From Candidatus Methanoperedens nitratireducens (GTDB lineage Archaea > Halobacteriota > Methanosarcinia > Methanosarcinales > Methanoperedenaceae): a DNA stretch of 64,000 nt. The notes beneath the pieces were generated by a model. It did not search any database, was not told where the DNA came from, and saw nothing but the letters and a program-made list of their open reading frames with translations. Location: positions 416,414 through 480,413 of the forward strand of contig NZ_JMIY01000001.1 in NCBI RefSeq assembly GCF_000685155.1, read 5' to 3'. The position numbers and the translations under genes were made by a program. This document shows positions 1 to 8,609 of this stretch, one piece after another (the first letter of the stretch is position 1; every line of letters begins with the position of its first letter).

Positions 1-118
1 ACTGGACGATAAATAAAATCATAAAATAGCATGCTGCAAAGTGGAAAAGTGCGGAAAATAGGATAAAGTATAAATAGAATAAATCCGTAATGAAATTATT
101 ATTTGGGAGGTTATTAAA

Positions 119-1291
119 TTGGTAGAGAGAGTTTCATATATAGTCACTTTTAAGACTAAGAACGAAAGGGCGGATAAGGAAAGCGATAAGGTGGAAATAT
201 TTAGGAGTGCAATCAAATCGCCTGTGAATGTTATAGAGGCTGCTTCGGCTCTAAGATTGCCTGCTCATGTACCTGCGGAGAACATAGCGCTCGATATAAA
301 CGAGTACGAGGCACCAATAGTCACAGCTAAACTCACGGATGATGATGTTGCAGCTCTAAAAAAAGACCCAAATGTGGCTGCTGTTGAACCGGATGGAAAA
401 TGTTATGCTCTGCCTGCAGTAGAATGTCAGCCATCGCCTGAGGTTGAGACTATTCCATGGGGTATCGATAGAATAAAAGCACCTCAAGCATGGGATATAA
501 CTAAAGGTAAGGGCATGAAGGTCGCGGTCTGTGACACGGGCGTAGATTATACACATCCAGATTTTAGTCCAAACTACAGAGGCGGGATAAGCTTTGTACC
601 AGCAGAAACAGATCCAAAGGATTTTAACGGACATGGAACCCATGTTGCAGGTACCATTATAGGGGTTGCACCATCTGCATATCTATATGCTGTAAAGGTA
701 CTCGGCAGTGATGGTTCAGGAAATTTTAGCTGGATAATTGCGGGTATAGACTGGTGTGTCAGGAATGGCATGCATGTACTTAATATGAGCCTTGGTGCTC
801 CTTCGGCGCCTACTACAGCATTAGAGAGAATGTGCAATCTGGCATGGAGCAGAGGATTAATACTGGTTGCGGCGGCCGGAAACGACAGAGGACCAGTAAA
901 CTTCCCTGCGAGGTATCAATCAGTTATAGCTGTATCTGCAATAGATAGTGCCAACGTGATAGCAGAGTTCAGCAGTAGAGGTCCTGAGGTTGAGCTGTGC
1001 GCTCCGGGCGTAGATGTTCTATCAACTTTACCGGGAGATAGATACGGAACACTGAGTGGAACAAGCATGGCATGTCCTCATGTGGCTGGTGTTGCAACAC
1101 TTGCGTTATCTTCACATAGATGGGCACCATCTGATGTGGCTAAAAACGTCGCTATCAGAAGGCTGCTTGCCTCTACAGCGGAAAACCTGGGCATACCTGG
1201 CCGTGATGAAGAGTATGGTTTCGGCAGGGTGAATGCAGACGAAGCAGCATTCAGGCTAGAAGTGCCATCCGCTGTGTCAGGATTACCATAG
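119..1291 (+). CDS. Subtilisin-family (S8) serine protease with I9 propeptide
   Basis: Peptide-bond hydrolase of the subtilase family. Residues about 1-98 resemble an I9-type inhibitory propeptide that ends in C-Y-A-L, so autoprocessing after Leu98 is plausible. The catalytic domain shows the full triad: Asp139 in DTGVDYTHPDF, His172 in NGHGTHVAGT and Ser316 in GTSMACPHVAG, with oxyanion Asn255 in AAGND. No signal peptide or transmembrane segment is visible at the N-terminus, so an intracellular location or non-classical export is possible. The start is TTG at 119, preceded by a GGGAGG Shine-Dalgarno sequence at about 105-110. The next gene, convergent, encodes a lone I9-like domain. The family call is firm; the location is inferred. 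Confidence 0.95.
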   Translation: MVERVSYIVTFKTKNERADKESDKVEIFRSAIKSPVNVIEAASALRLPAHVPAENIALDINEYEAPIVTAKLTDDDVAALKKDPNVAAVEPDGKCYALPAVECQPSPEVETIPWGIDRIKAPQAWDITKGKGMKVAVCDTGVDYTHPDFSPNYRGGISFVPAETDPKDFNGHGTHVAGTIIGVAPSAYLYAVKVLGSDGSGNFSWIIAGIDWCVRNGMHVLNMSLGAPSAPTTALERMCNLAWSRGLILVAAAGNDRGPVNFPARYQSVIAVSAIDSANVIAEFSSRGPEVELCAPGVDVLSTLPGDRYGTLSGTSMACPHVAGVATLALSSHRWAPSDVAKNVAIRRLLASTAENLGIPGRDEEYGFGRVNADEAAFRLEVPSAVSGLP

Positions 1292-1337
1292 TTTAAATCA
1301 TATTTTTCTTTTTGTCTAAGGCTATTTTTGAGTGTAA

Positions 1338-1598
1338 TTAAAGGGCATAGACCCTGGAATCGTATTCTATGATCTTTACACCCTTAATTTCAGAGATCCT
1401 CTTTGCAGCACTTGCTGTAACCGTTCCTGAAACAGCATTTATCTCAGGGAATTTATTCCTAATATGCAATCCCGCTCTCTCAATGGCCGAGATATCTAAA
1501 TCAGGATCAAATGTAACTATGACAGGTATTTTCTGGTTTGGATCTATTCTCTCTGCTTCTTCTATCTTCTTTGAGAGTTCTTCAGTAATTTTTGACAT
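1338..1598 (-). CDS. Free-standing I9-like protease inhibitor / propeptide-like protein
   Basis: A protein of about 86 residues that looks like an isolated subtilisin propeptide: a beta strand (IPVIVTF), a helix (DISAIERAGL), a second strand pair and a helix (TASAAKRISEI), then a strand ending in R-V-Y-A-L at the C-terminus. The neighbouring subtilisin propeptide ends in C-Y-A-L before its likely cleavage point, so the tail could occupy the protease S4-S1 pockets like a product inhibitor. This start (ATG at 1598) follows GGAGTG at a good distance; an upstream in-frame ATG at 1628 has no ribosome site. The gene is convergent with the protease gene. The I9 assignment comes from pattern and context, not a search. 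Confidence 0.75.
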   Translation of the reverse strand: MSKITEELSKKIEEAERIDPNQKIPVIVTFDPDLDISAIERAGLHIRNKFPEINAVSGTVTASAAKRISEIKGVKIIEYDSRVYAL

Positions 1599-1726
1599 CA
1601 TCACTCCATTGTTTAATAGGGCCTCCATAAGTTTAAATTTTTGGTCTATTCTTACAAAGCGGAAGAAGCTGGTAAGATTGTAGAGCTGGTTAATCCAATC
1701 TTGAATAGATACTCCATCTAAATACC

Positions 1727-2023
1727 TTACTTCCTCGCATACACCACCAGAGACTGAAGCAGAGGTCGAAGCGTTGCAGGAACTGCTGGATCGCTCACAT
1801 CCACTGTATGCTTTCTTCCATCTTTTTCAACTGTCAGTCTGTATACAAAGTAATCAGCACCTCGTGCTGGCAGTGGAAACTTAGCTGGCAGGTTGAAAAA
1901 ACCGGCAGAATCTACCATCTCATGTAGCTTACGTGCCTCTTCAGCAGGAAGCGTATCCGTATCCAGCGTAACAGCCGTACGCAGCCCTGCAAAGCCGCCT
2001 GTGCGCTCCAATTTAATCAACAT
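1727..2023 (-). CDS. Emfourin-type inhibitor of protealysin-like M4 proteases
   Basis: About 98 residues beginning MLIKLERTGGFAGL, followed by LPAEEARKLHEMVDSAGFFNLPAKF and a C-terminal stretch with YRLTVEKDGRKHTV and RPLLQSL. This pattern matches the emfourin family, small cytoplasmic inhibitors encoded beside protealysin-like metalloproteases in bacteria. The start at 2023 follows GGAAGG directly. It lies 32 bp downstream of the M4 protease gene on the same strand, so the two are probably one operon and the inhibitor would restrain the protease inside the cell. The reading frame extends further upstream only by overlapping the protease gene. Confidence 0.85.
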   Translation of the reverse strand: MLIKLERTGGFAGLRTAVTLDTDTLPAEEARKLHEMVDSAGFFNLPAKFPLPARGADYFVYRLTVEKDGRKHTVDVSDPAVPATLRPLLQSLVVYARK

Positions 2024-2055
2024 ATTGCCTTCCAGGCATACTTTCTGAATTATTA

Positions 2056-3216
2056 CTACCTGGCAGGGATGGCTTCCATAGCGCGAACGGTGATATTGAT
2101 GCCCGCATCTGTCCACCCTTTCCTCACAGCCTTCTGCTCTTCACTTCCGGCCCCGAACAACTCTCCGGCTACCAGGAATGTCTTGTTCGCAGCATCCTGG
2201 AAATTCGAAAAACGTCTGAGCCTATCTCTTAATGCGATATACCATATTCTACCTGCCCTCTCCCATGCAAATCCACCGATTTCCATTGCTGTAATGCAGA
2301 ATGCACGGTTCGGGATACCAGAGTTTATGTGCACACCTCCGTTATCTTCCCAGAAAGGCAAACGCTTAACATCTCTCATATGTGCTGGCTGGGGGTCCCT
2401 ACCGAGTTTCGGATCATCATAGGCAGTCCCTGGCTCTTTCATCGATCTCAGAGCTTTGCCGTTGACTTTCGAGGTGAAAAGTCCTTCACCGATCAGCCAG
2501 TCTGCCTCATCTGCAGTCTGGTTGAGTTTGCGCTGCTTCACAAGAGAACCAAAGACATCAGACATAGACTCGTTCAATGCACCAGATTGAAATGCATATA
2601 ATAGATTTGCCTCATATTGAGTCACACCGTGGGTCAGCTCGTGACCGATCACATCAATGGCCCTGGTGAAGGGCTCGAAAATGTCCACATCACCATCACC
2701 GTACACCATCTGCGTCCCATTAAAGAAGGCGTTATTGTAGTCTTGACAGAAATGTACCGTGGAGTCTATGCGCATACCCCTATCATCAATAGAGTTACGC
2801 TCGAATATCTCTCTATATAAATCGTAGGTCGCACCTGCCCCATCATATGCTTCATCCACAGAAGGATCACCCTTTGAAGGATCTCCCTCTTCGCGGACTA
2901 AAGAGCCAGGAAGGCATGGAGAATGAGGATCACAGCACTCATTCTTTACATCGTAGACGGTGCGGCGCTTCTCTCCAGCCGGTGTCGCAACAGCAGTAGC
3001 GAGTGGACCAAGCACTTCGCGCCGTTCGCGGATCCGCTCGGATAAAGTTAACGCTTGAAAAGCCCTCTCGCGCTGTTTTTGATCACCGCGCTGAGCAAGC
3101 TCCTTAAGCATATGCGGAGGGATTATACCCTGAACTGTAGCCCTATTAATCTGTGTTCTTCTTGCTATTCTTACTCCTTCAGAAGGAGATACTTTTACTA
3201 AATTATTTTTATACAT
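2056..3216 (-). CDS. Protealysin-like M4 (thermolysin family) metalloprotease
   Basis: Zinc endopeptidase. The N-terminal region carries I-I-P-P-H-M-L (residues 31-37), the signature of the short protealysin propeptide, instead of a long FTP/PepSY propeptide. The catalytic domain has HELTH at 192-196 (zinc ligands His192 and His196, catalytic Glu193), the third ligand Glu216 in GALNES, and His296 in NGGVHINSGIPN. No signal peptide is present, which is typical of protealysins kept in the cytoplasm with an emfourin partner. A GGGGGC ribosome site precedes ATG at 3216. The emfourin gene follows immediately. The family is mainly bacterial, so lateral acquisition is likely. Confidence 0.95.
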   Translation of the reverse strand: MYKNNLVKVSPSEGVRIARRTQINRATVQGIIPPHMLKELAQRGDQKQRERAFQALTLSERIRERREVLGPLATAVATPAGEKRRTVYDVKNECCDPHSPCLPGSLVREEGDPSKGDPSVDEAYDGAGATYDLYREIFERNSIDDRGMRIDSTVHFCQDYNNAFFNGTQMVYGDGDVDIFEPFTRAIDVIGHELTHGVTQYEANLLYAFQSGALNESMSDVFGSLVKQRKLNQTADEADWLIGEGLFTSKVNGKALRSMKEPGTAYDDPKLGRDPQPAHMRDVKRLPFWEDNGGVHINSGIPNRAFCITAMEIGGFAWERAGRIWYIALRDRLRRFSNFQDAANKTFLVAGELFGAGSEEQKAVRKGWTDAGINITVRAMEAIPAR

Positions 3217-3280
3217 ATTTTGCCCCCTATAAATTCAGATATCATTCCTCTATACCCCTTGTTTCTTTTGCTCTTTTAAT

Positions 3281-4783
3281 TCACACTGCCTCCTTTTCAT
3301 AAAATCGATAAACAATTTCGGAAGCATTCCCTTTATCAATAGCAATAAAATATACAGTGTTAGTCTCGGAGATCTTTACTCTATTTCCCTCATTAAAATG
3401 CATACCGTCAAAAGAAAAATATAATTTACCACTCGAAGCTTTAGCTTTAACTTCAAGAGAATCAGTAAATTTAGGTCTATCAGGAGTCTCTATTTCTACT
3501 GCAGGCTTAATTACAGAAACACCATACATTCTCTTAATATCGCTCGCACCAGTACCTGAAAAAGTAACATCCCATATCCCATCTTTAGATAGAGTAAGTC
3601 CTTCCCCGTTTCTTAATTTACCACTACAGGTCTCTGCAACATTTTCTATAATATAACCTGCCTGATATTCTTTAGTTACACGCTTTGTAGTATAAGAGAC
3701 AACCATATCTGCCGGAGTAACATTTACAGTAACTGACAAAGGTTTAGGGGAAATCTCACCTATCTCGCTAACCTTTATAGGGGCACTCTCAGTAACCCTT
3801 ATAGAAACAGGACTTACAGCAATTCTCTGTAATGCAGAAACTGGAATACCAGGCGGATGCTTATTTAAACACCCTTTAAAAGCATCAAAAACCCCTCTTT
3901 GCATAAGAATTTGTGAGTGTCCCATTATATTTGGACCTAAATTAAATCTTAAATTACAATGAGCACCCTCCAACCTGCCAGTATCTTTATTTTGTTTATC
4001 AACAAAGTCACCTGTCGCTGTAATAGCGACATACACATTTTGAGGAGGTAATGTACCTACATCCAATTCAGTTGTAACTTTCCAGCTCTCCTCAAGAGCA
4101 GCCATCTCCGCAAACATCTGCTCTGGATTCTTTACACCTTGACTTTCTTCACTTTCATGCTGACACGTTTTTGCCTCCTCAGGAATAATCATCTGCTTTG
4201 GATCATCTGTTCCTCTGGGACTATCATCTTTAACCCCATTGAATATATGAGAATTTACCTCAAAACTACCACCAGTCTGAAACTCCCCTGGCGAAAACCT
4301 ACCCAGACCATTATTGGCAGTAGCAAGAAATACGGCAGTTCCGACATTGTCAAGCCTGTGGTTCGCATTATCGAATGTACCATCTGACCTGTAACCTCTC
4401 ATATAGGCACAGGTCATCATACCACCAAGAGAATGGCAGATAATATCAATTCTTTCTACATTCAAATAGTCTATAACATCATCAATAAACTCTCTAACAT
4501 CATCTATATGGTTTCTAACCGGTGTGGGCATCTCTGGTGGAAAGGATCTATTTTCACCTAAATAATCCATCGCCCAGATCTCACAATCCTGATACCCTTC
4601 CTCCTTTAGAAAACGTTTCATAGTATCCCAACCAAACGTCGGATGAGCTACATGCGCAGCGTTTCCATGTATTAGGATTATTGGGGCTTTCTTTATAGTT
4701 TTCCTATGCTGTTCCTTATTCATATTCGGGTCGCCACCAAAACCAGTTAAAGTATGAGTAAAATCTCTTGGAAAGATATTCAT
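3281..4783 (-). CDS. Alpha/beta-hydrolase lipase/esterase with C-terminal beta domains
   Basis: Serine hydrolase of the lipase fold. The oxyanion-loop motif PIILIHGN lies near residues 48-55 of the longest frame, the nucleophile elbow is C-H-S-L-G-G (serine about 132), and a later G-H-S-Q supplies a probable catalytic histidine. The last 170 residues look like beta-sandwich material, ending in a segment resembling a chitobiase/hexosaminidase C-terminal domain (KLYFSFDGMHFNEGN, VYFIAIDKGN). I place the start at ATG 4783 because GGGAGTGATGG lies just upstream; the frame continues to 4825 without a ribosome site. No clear secretion signal is visible. It follows the protease genes on the same strand. 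Substrate unknown. Confidence 0.75.
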   Translation of the reverse strand: MNIFPRDFTHTLTGFGGDPNMNKEQHRKTIKKAPIILIHGNAAHVAHPTFGWDTMKRFLKEEGYQDCEIWAMDYLGENRSFPPEMPTPVRNHIDDVREFIDDVIDYLNVERIDIICHSLGGMMTCAYMRGYRSDGTFDNANHRLDNVGTAVFLATANNGLGRFSPGEFQTGGSFEVNSHIFNGVKDDSPRGTDDPKQMIIPEEAKTCQHESEESQGVKNPEQMFAEMAALEESWKVTTELDVGTLPPQNVYVAITATGDFVDKQNKDTGRLEGAHCNLRFNLGPNIMGHSQILMQRGVFDAFKGCLNKHPPGIPVSALQRIAVSPVSIRVTESAPIKVSEIGEISPKPLSVTVNVTPADMVVSYTTKRVTKEYQAGYIIENVAETCSGKLRNGEGLTLSKDGIWDVTFSGTGASDIKRMYGVSVIKPAVEIETPDRPKFTDSLEVKAKASSGKLYFSFDGMHFNEGNRVKISETNTVYFIAIDKGNASEIVYRFYEKEAV

Positions 4784-5089
4784 ATTACCATCACTCCCAT
4801 TACTCAACGTTATACTATCTAGCATATAAGTCTTCTTATGTCAGTGAGACCATCCGCTAATTCAAAAGCTTAAAAAGGGTGTGGTCGTTATTGGTGTAAA
4901 TAGAATGCTCACTCCACGGTTATCGCAAGATATTTACGTTAGAAAGGGAAACATATTCAGTAGGGGTAGAATAAATCTCTATTTTGCCGCATTAAGTTAT
5001 TTTTGTATAAAACGGGGAAAATGTAAAAAAGAGTAAAACAAAGGCGTGTTTGAGATAATTCAGGATAGTAAAACCCAGGTTTAGAAAAT

Positions 5090-6532
5090 ATGATCGTTAC
5101 AAAACATATCTCCCTTGATAAAGACTGCGTTGAAAAGATGGAACCATACGTGGAAAGACATAGTGGTAATTTCAGCGCTGCAATGAGAGAGATAATAGAC
5201 AGGGCAGGTAAATCCGGATTGCCATACAACTCATCGGCAATAGGCAACTCTCTGCTTAAATGGATGCTGATGGAGACCGATGATATACTTGTTCCTGATG
5301 GTGTATTAGATGAACTGATTAATCCCATACTGATGAATTCGATGAAAAAACTTGAGGAATATCTCAGCTACAAGTTCGGTGAGCTTGGATGGAATATTGA
5401 CCTTGTGTTAAAATACGATAATGAAAAGTTACCTTCTGATGTATTGATAGAGATAAAAGGGGATACTCAGAGAATAAAATTTGTTGCCTGCATACTATCT
5501 CAATATCTGGTTAAAAACTCACTTGAGCGTACACCGCTTAAGATAAGGTGTGTTATTAATTTCAGTGATAGTATAAAAGTAGAACTATCCCGATCTAATA
5601 AAGATGAGGCACACAGAAGCCTGGTTACATTTTTTGGGGGGATGGATGAAGTAATAAGAGCGATAAAGAGCAATCCAGACTTCTGGAAGGCTATAATCAA
5701 CAGGCATGTTTTGAGTAATTACAATATGGTCACTCTTCACAGGAATTATTTTGAGGATCTGCTTGCCAATAAGATACCCCTTGGAGAGATAACGATAGAG
5801 ACGCTTGCAAAAAAACCGATACAGGAGATACCCTTAAAAGAGATGCTTTTTCTGATAAAGGAGGTTTATGAGACCTCCAGGGTTGCAGATAGAGTAGAGA
5901 TCGATAAAGAGAATATAATATTATTCCACAATTATAGAAATAAAGAAGCAATAGAAAAACTAAAAAAAATACTGGTAATGCTTCTGGAGGCTAACGGTCA
6001 TTTATATGATGCAAAGTCAACAGCCAATATAATCGTACTGACACACAGGCCTGATGTGGGTATAAAAATCAATGAAATAGTAGATAATTTGAAAACAAGC
6101 AACAGCAAAGTGGATCAGGAATTAATAATGTTCTTGACTTTTCTAAAAGGGTTTAAGGATATTCCAGATATACCCCTTTCACTGACCGTGCTGGGCAGAA
6201 AAATCGGTAGATCCCTGATGCAGGAGTATGAAAGAGAAAACGGCATCAAGAGCTGGAATCTGGAGACTTTCAAACATGCTTTTGAAACAATTAATTCCAG
6301 AATCCATGTAGAAAGCGAATGGAAATTGGAAGGGAATAACCTGCTGTACACTGTAAGGAAATGTAATATTGCTACAGAAGGGAATAAGTTCGATACATAT
6401 ATCTGCCATACAGCAAGAGAGGCATTCAAAGGCGCGCTTAATTATGCATTCGGGAACAGGGCAGGATTAGAAATTAGAAAATTGCTGTCTCATGGAGATA
6501 ATCTCTGTGAGGTTGTCATACAGATACACTAA
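5090..6532 (+). CDS. Conserved archaeal-type protein with N-terminal ribbon-helix-helix-like segment
   Basis: 480 residues that I do not recognise as a named family. Residues 1-40 (TKHISLDKDCVEKMEPYVERHSGNFSAAMREIIDRAG) have the strand-helix-helix pattern of a ribbon-helix-helix DNA-binding domain. The middle is a long mixed alpha/beta region without obvious catalytic motifs. The C-terminal 60 residues (CHTAREAFKGALNYAFGNRAG ... CEVVIQIH) resemble the end of V4R or sensor-like domains, only by general pattern. A regulatory role is therefore plausible but unproven. The gene stands alone, followed by a hairpin at 6553-6571. Confidence 0.6.
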   Translation: MIVTKHISLDKDCVEKMEPYVERHSGNFSAAMREIIDRAGKSGLPYNSSAIGNSLLKWMLMETDDILVPDGVLDELINPILMNSMKKLEEYLSYKFGELGWNIDLVLKYDNEKLPSDVLIEIKGDTQRIKFVACILSQYLVKNSLERTPLKIRCVINFSDSIKVELSRSNKDEAHRSLVTFFGGMDEVIRAIKSNPDFWKAIINRHVLSNYNMVTLHRNYFEDLLANKIPLGEITIETLAKKPIQEIPLKEMLFLIKEVYETSRVADRVEIDKENIILFHNYRNKEAIEKLKKILVMLLEANGHLYDAKSTANIIVLTHRPDVGIKINEIVDNLKTSNSKVDQELIMFLTFLKGFKDIPDIPLSLTVLGRKIGRSLMQEYERENGIKSWNLETFKHAFETINSRIHVESEWKLEGNNLLYTVRKCNIATEGNKFDTYICHTAREAFKGALNYAFGNRAGLEIRKLLSHGDNLCEVVIQIH

Positions 6533-6552
6533 AGCAGCAATCTTATAGAGCT

Positions 6553-6571
6553 GCTCATGGATATCATGAGC
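6553..6571 (+). terminator. Hairpin downstream of the RHH-like gene
   Basis: Perfect 7-bp inverted repeat GCTCATG / CATGAGC with a 5-base spacer, 20 bp after the stop of the preceding gene and followed by a T-containing stretch (AATCTTTTA). It may mark transcript termination or RNA stabilisation. An imperfect AGCAG/CTGCT pair lies just before it. Confidence 0.4.
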
Positions 6572-6615
6572 AATCTTTTAATCTTATGTAAATCCTATAA
6601 TACACAGGTGATATT

Positions 6616-6927
6616 ATTCAGGAGTATTCGTTTAAACGAGGATCTTCACAGGATATTGCGCGAGTCCGTGAGGTACTGGAGAGGAATTTTTCTGCTGAAT
6701 TAAAAGAAGAAAGTGGTAAATACACACTGAGCTACGGTGCCTTTAAGAGGTTAACAGTCTGGGTTGATAAAAAGAAGCTATATGTTGATACAGAATCCAA
6801 TAAGGAAGCCCGGGATGAAGCTATTCTTGATACAAATAAACGCTACAGGGACTTTCTTGAAGAGGCAACAGGCTACACTGCCAAAGAACGCCTTGCAAGG
6901 GCCAAAAAAGAAGTGCAAGAGGTTTGA
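6616..6927 (+). CDS. DUF5611-like small protein, probable ATT start
   Basis: An open frame of about 103 residues: IQEYSFKRGSSQDIARVREVLERNF..., then YTLSYGAFKRLTVWVDKKKLYVDTES and a Lys/Glu-rich C-terminal helix. It resembles the small DUF5611 family known from methanogens. There is no ATG, GTG or TTG between the upstream in-frame stop (6598-6600) and the conserved N-terminus. Instead AGGTGAT lies at 6605-6611, followed by ATT codons at 6613 and 6616, so initiation at ATT is the simplest reading. The stop codon overlaps or abuts the TTG start of the next gene, indicating coupled translation. The coding status is supported by composition and family resemblance; the start is uncertain. Confidence 0.65.
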   Translation: MQEYSFKRGSSQDIARVREVLERNFSAELKEESGKYTLSYGAFKRLTVWVDKKKLYVDTESNKEARDEAILDTNKRYRDFLEEATGYTAKERLARAKKEVQEV

Positions 6928-6929
6928 AT

Positions 6930-7427
6930 TTGTGGGATGTGCTTAAAAGACCTGATATTCCCACCTGTCTTCGAATATGCGCAGGCACTGATGGTTCGAT
7001 CACGCTGCTGCTTGAGCTACTTACCGGAAAGGCAGTAAAAGTCGTAACTCTTGATCAACGTGTGGTAAAAGCCACATCCGATATGGCAGAGCTTCTGGAG
7101 ATAGAACCTGGGGATGATGTTAACAGCAGGCTTGTAACCCTGAGCGCCAACGGCACAGTGTATGTGCTGGCAAAGTCACTGGCGGCTATTAAAAGAATGC
7201 CGCAGGCAGTAAGGGACGATCTCATGAGGGCTGATATCCCGATAGGCAGGATTTTACGTGAGCACAAGCTTGAGACCAGAAGGGATATACTTAATATGCA
7301 AATAATCCGCTCAGAATTTTTTGGAGAACTCCCTGTTATTTCAAGGGAATACAGGATTATACACCAAAATAATATACTAATGTGGATAAATGAATGCTTC
7401 CCGATCGATGATCGATGGAATATCTAA
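6930..7427 (+). CDS. Chorismate pyruvate-lyase-like protein (UbiC/DUF98 family)
   Basis: Resembles the family (Rv2949c, archaeal UbiC-like) that turns chorismate into 4-hydroxybenzoate plus pyruvate. The family-type segments PIGRILREHKLETRRDI and ISREYRIIHQNNILMWINECFP are both present, with the conserved Arg/Glu region of the active site. The start is TTG, either 6924 or 6930; I prefer 6930 because GAGGT at 6919-6923 is then correctly spaced. It follows the DUF5611-like gene with essentially no gap, and its 3' end overlaps the end of convergent carA by 4 bases. In an archaeon the product might feed a methanophenazine-like or other aromatic cofactor route; that is inference. Confidence 0.75.
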   Translation: MWDVLKRPDIPTCLRICAGTDGSITLLLELLTGKAVKVVTLDQRVVKATSDMAELLEIEPGDDVNSRLVTLSANGTVYVLAKSLAAIKRMPQAVRDDLMRADIPIGRILREHKLETRRDILNMQIIRSEFFGELPVISREYRIIHQNNILMWINECFPIDDRWNI

Positions 7428-8518
7428 AGAACAGTTGTGTTATTTTTAGTCCTCTCAACAACCCTTTCAAAGAACATCTTCTCTGTATCAAGAGGCCCTG
7501 GATGTGCTTCAGGATGATACTGCACTGATACTATATCCAGGTATTTATGCTCCAGTCCCTCAACTGTCGTATCATTGGCATTGATCTGAGTTATAATTAC
7601 TTCTTTTTCATCAATGCTGCTCTTATCCACTGCATAGCCGTGGTTCTGTGATGTAATATGCACGATTCCTCTTTTGAGGTCTTTTACAGGCTGGTTGGCA
7701 CCGCGATGCCCGAATTTCATCTTGTATGTATTCCCTCCGAGGGCAAGTGAAATGATCTGGTGGCCAAGGCATATACCGAATATAGGGAGCTGCCCTGCAA
7801 GCTCTTTTACGACCGATATGCCGTTTATGGCCTGCTGAGGGTCACCCGGACCGTTTGACAGGAGCAGGGCATCTGGCTCGTAATTCAAAATATCTCTCAC
7901 CGATGCTGTGGCAGGGACTACGGTAACATTCAATCCTCTCATGTTCAGGCTTTTAATGATATTCCTCTTCACACCAAAATCCATGAGGACTATGCTGCCG
8001 CCGTCTTTATCCCCTTTTACCTGATACTGCTGCTTACAGGTGACTTTCCCTATAAGGTCCAGATTTCCGATATCAGGCTGTTCTCTTGCAAGCCTGACCG
8101 CTTCCTCACCGCTATCATCTCCGACGATGATGGCAGCCTTCATGGTGCCGCGCTCTCTTGTTTTTATTGTAAGCATGCGTGTGTCGATCCCCATTATACC
8201 TGATTTGCCCTCATCTCTTAGGAACTCGCATATGGAGCGCCGGGATCTGTGGTGGGATGGGCGGCCGCAGGCCTCTCTCACAACCAGTCCTTCTGCCTGC
8301 ATACCATCGGATTGGAATGTCTCACCGCTTATGCCGTAGTTACCGATAAGCGGGTAGGTGAACATCAGTATCTGGCCTCTGTATGACGGGTCTGTCAGGG
8401 CCTCCTCGTATCCCGTGTACTGGGTTGTGAAAACAAGCTCGCCCTGAACAATGCCCTCTACTCCCATGCCCTTTCCTTTAACGAACGTTCCATCCTCAAG
8501 ACCAAGTACCGCTTTCAT
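7424..8518 (-). CDS. carA: Carbamoyl-phosphate synthase small subunit (glutamine amidotransferase)
   Basis: Hydrolyses glutamine and passes ammonia to the large subunit CarB for carbamoyl phosphate, the precursor of arginine and pyrimidines. The N-terminal CPSase small-chain domain covers about residues 1-140. The C-terminal class I amidotransferase domain has the nucleophile Cys250 in FGICLGHQ and the dyad His335/Glu337 in YHPEAHPGP. The 364-residue length is normal. carB is not next to it: the downstream neighbour is a convergent chorismate-lyase-like gene and the upstream neighbour is a dtxR-type gene about 90 bp away. carB must therefore lie elsewhere. Confidence 0.97.
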   Translation of the reverse strand: MKAVLGLEDGTFVKGKGMGVEGIVQGELVFTTQYTGYEEALTDPSYRGQILMFTYPLIGNYGISGETFQSDGMQAEGLVVREACGRPSHHRSRRSICEFLRDEGKSGIMGIDTRMLTIKTRERGTMKAAIIVGDDSGEEAVRLAREQPDIGNLDLIGKVTCKQQYQVKGDKDGGSIVLMDFGVKRNIIKSLNMRGLNVTVVPATASVRDILNYEPDALLLSNGPGDPQQAINGISVVKELAGQLPIFGICLGHQIISLALGGNTYKMKFGHRGANQPVKDLKRGIVHITSQNHGYAVDKSSIDEKEVIITQINANDTTVEGLEHKYLDIVSVQYHPEAHPGPLDTEKMFFERVVERTKNNTTVL

Positions 8519-8609
8519 GCGTGCTTAAAACGTAGGGGCAGGGTAAATATGTTACTATCCTAAAGTTGAAGACGGCAATTTACCTGATTATAAAAATCAC
8601 AGTTAAATC

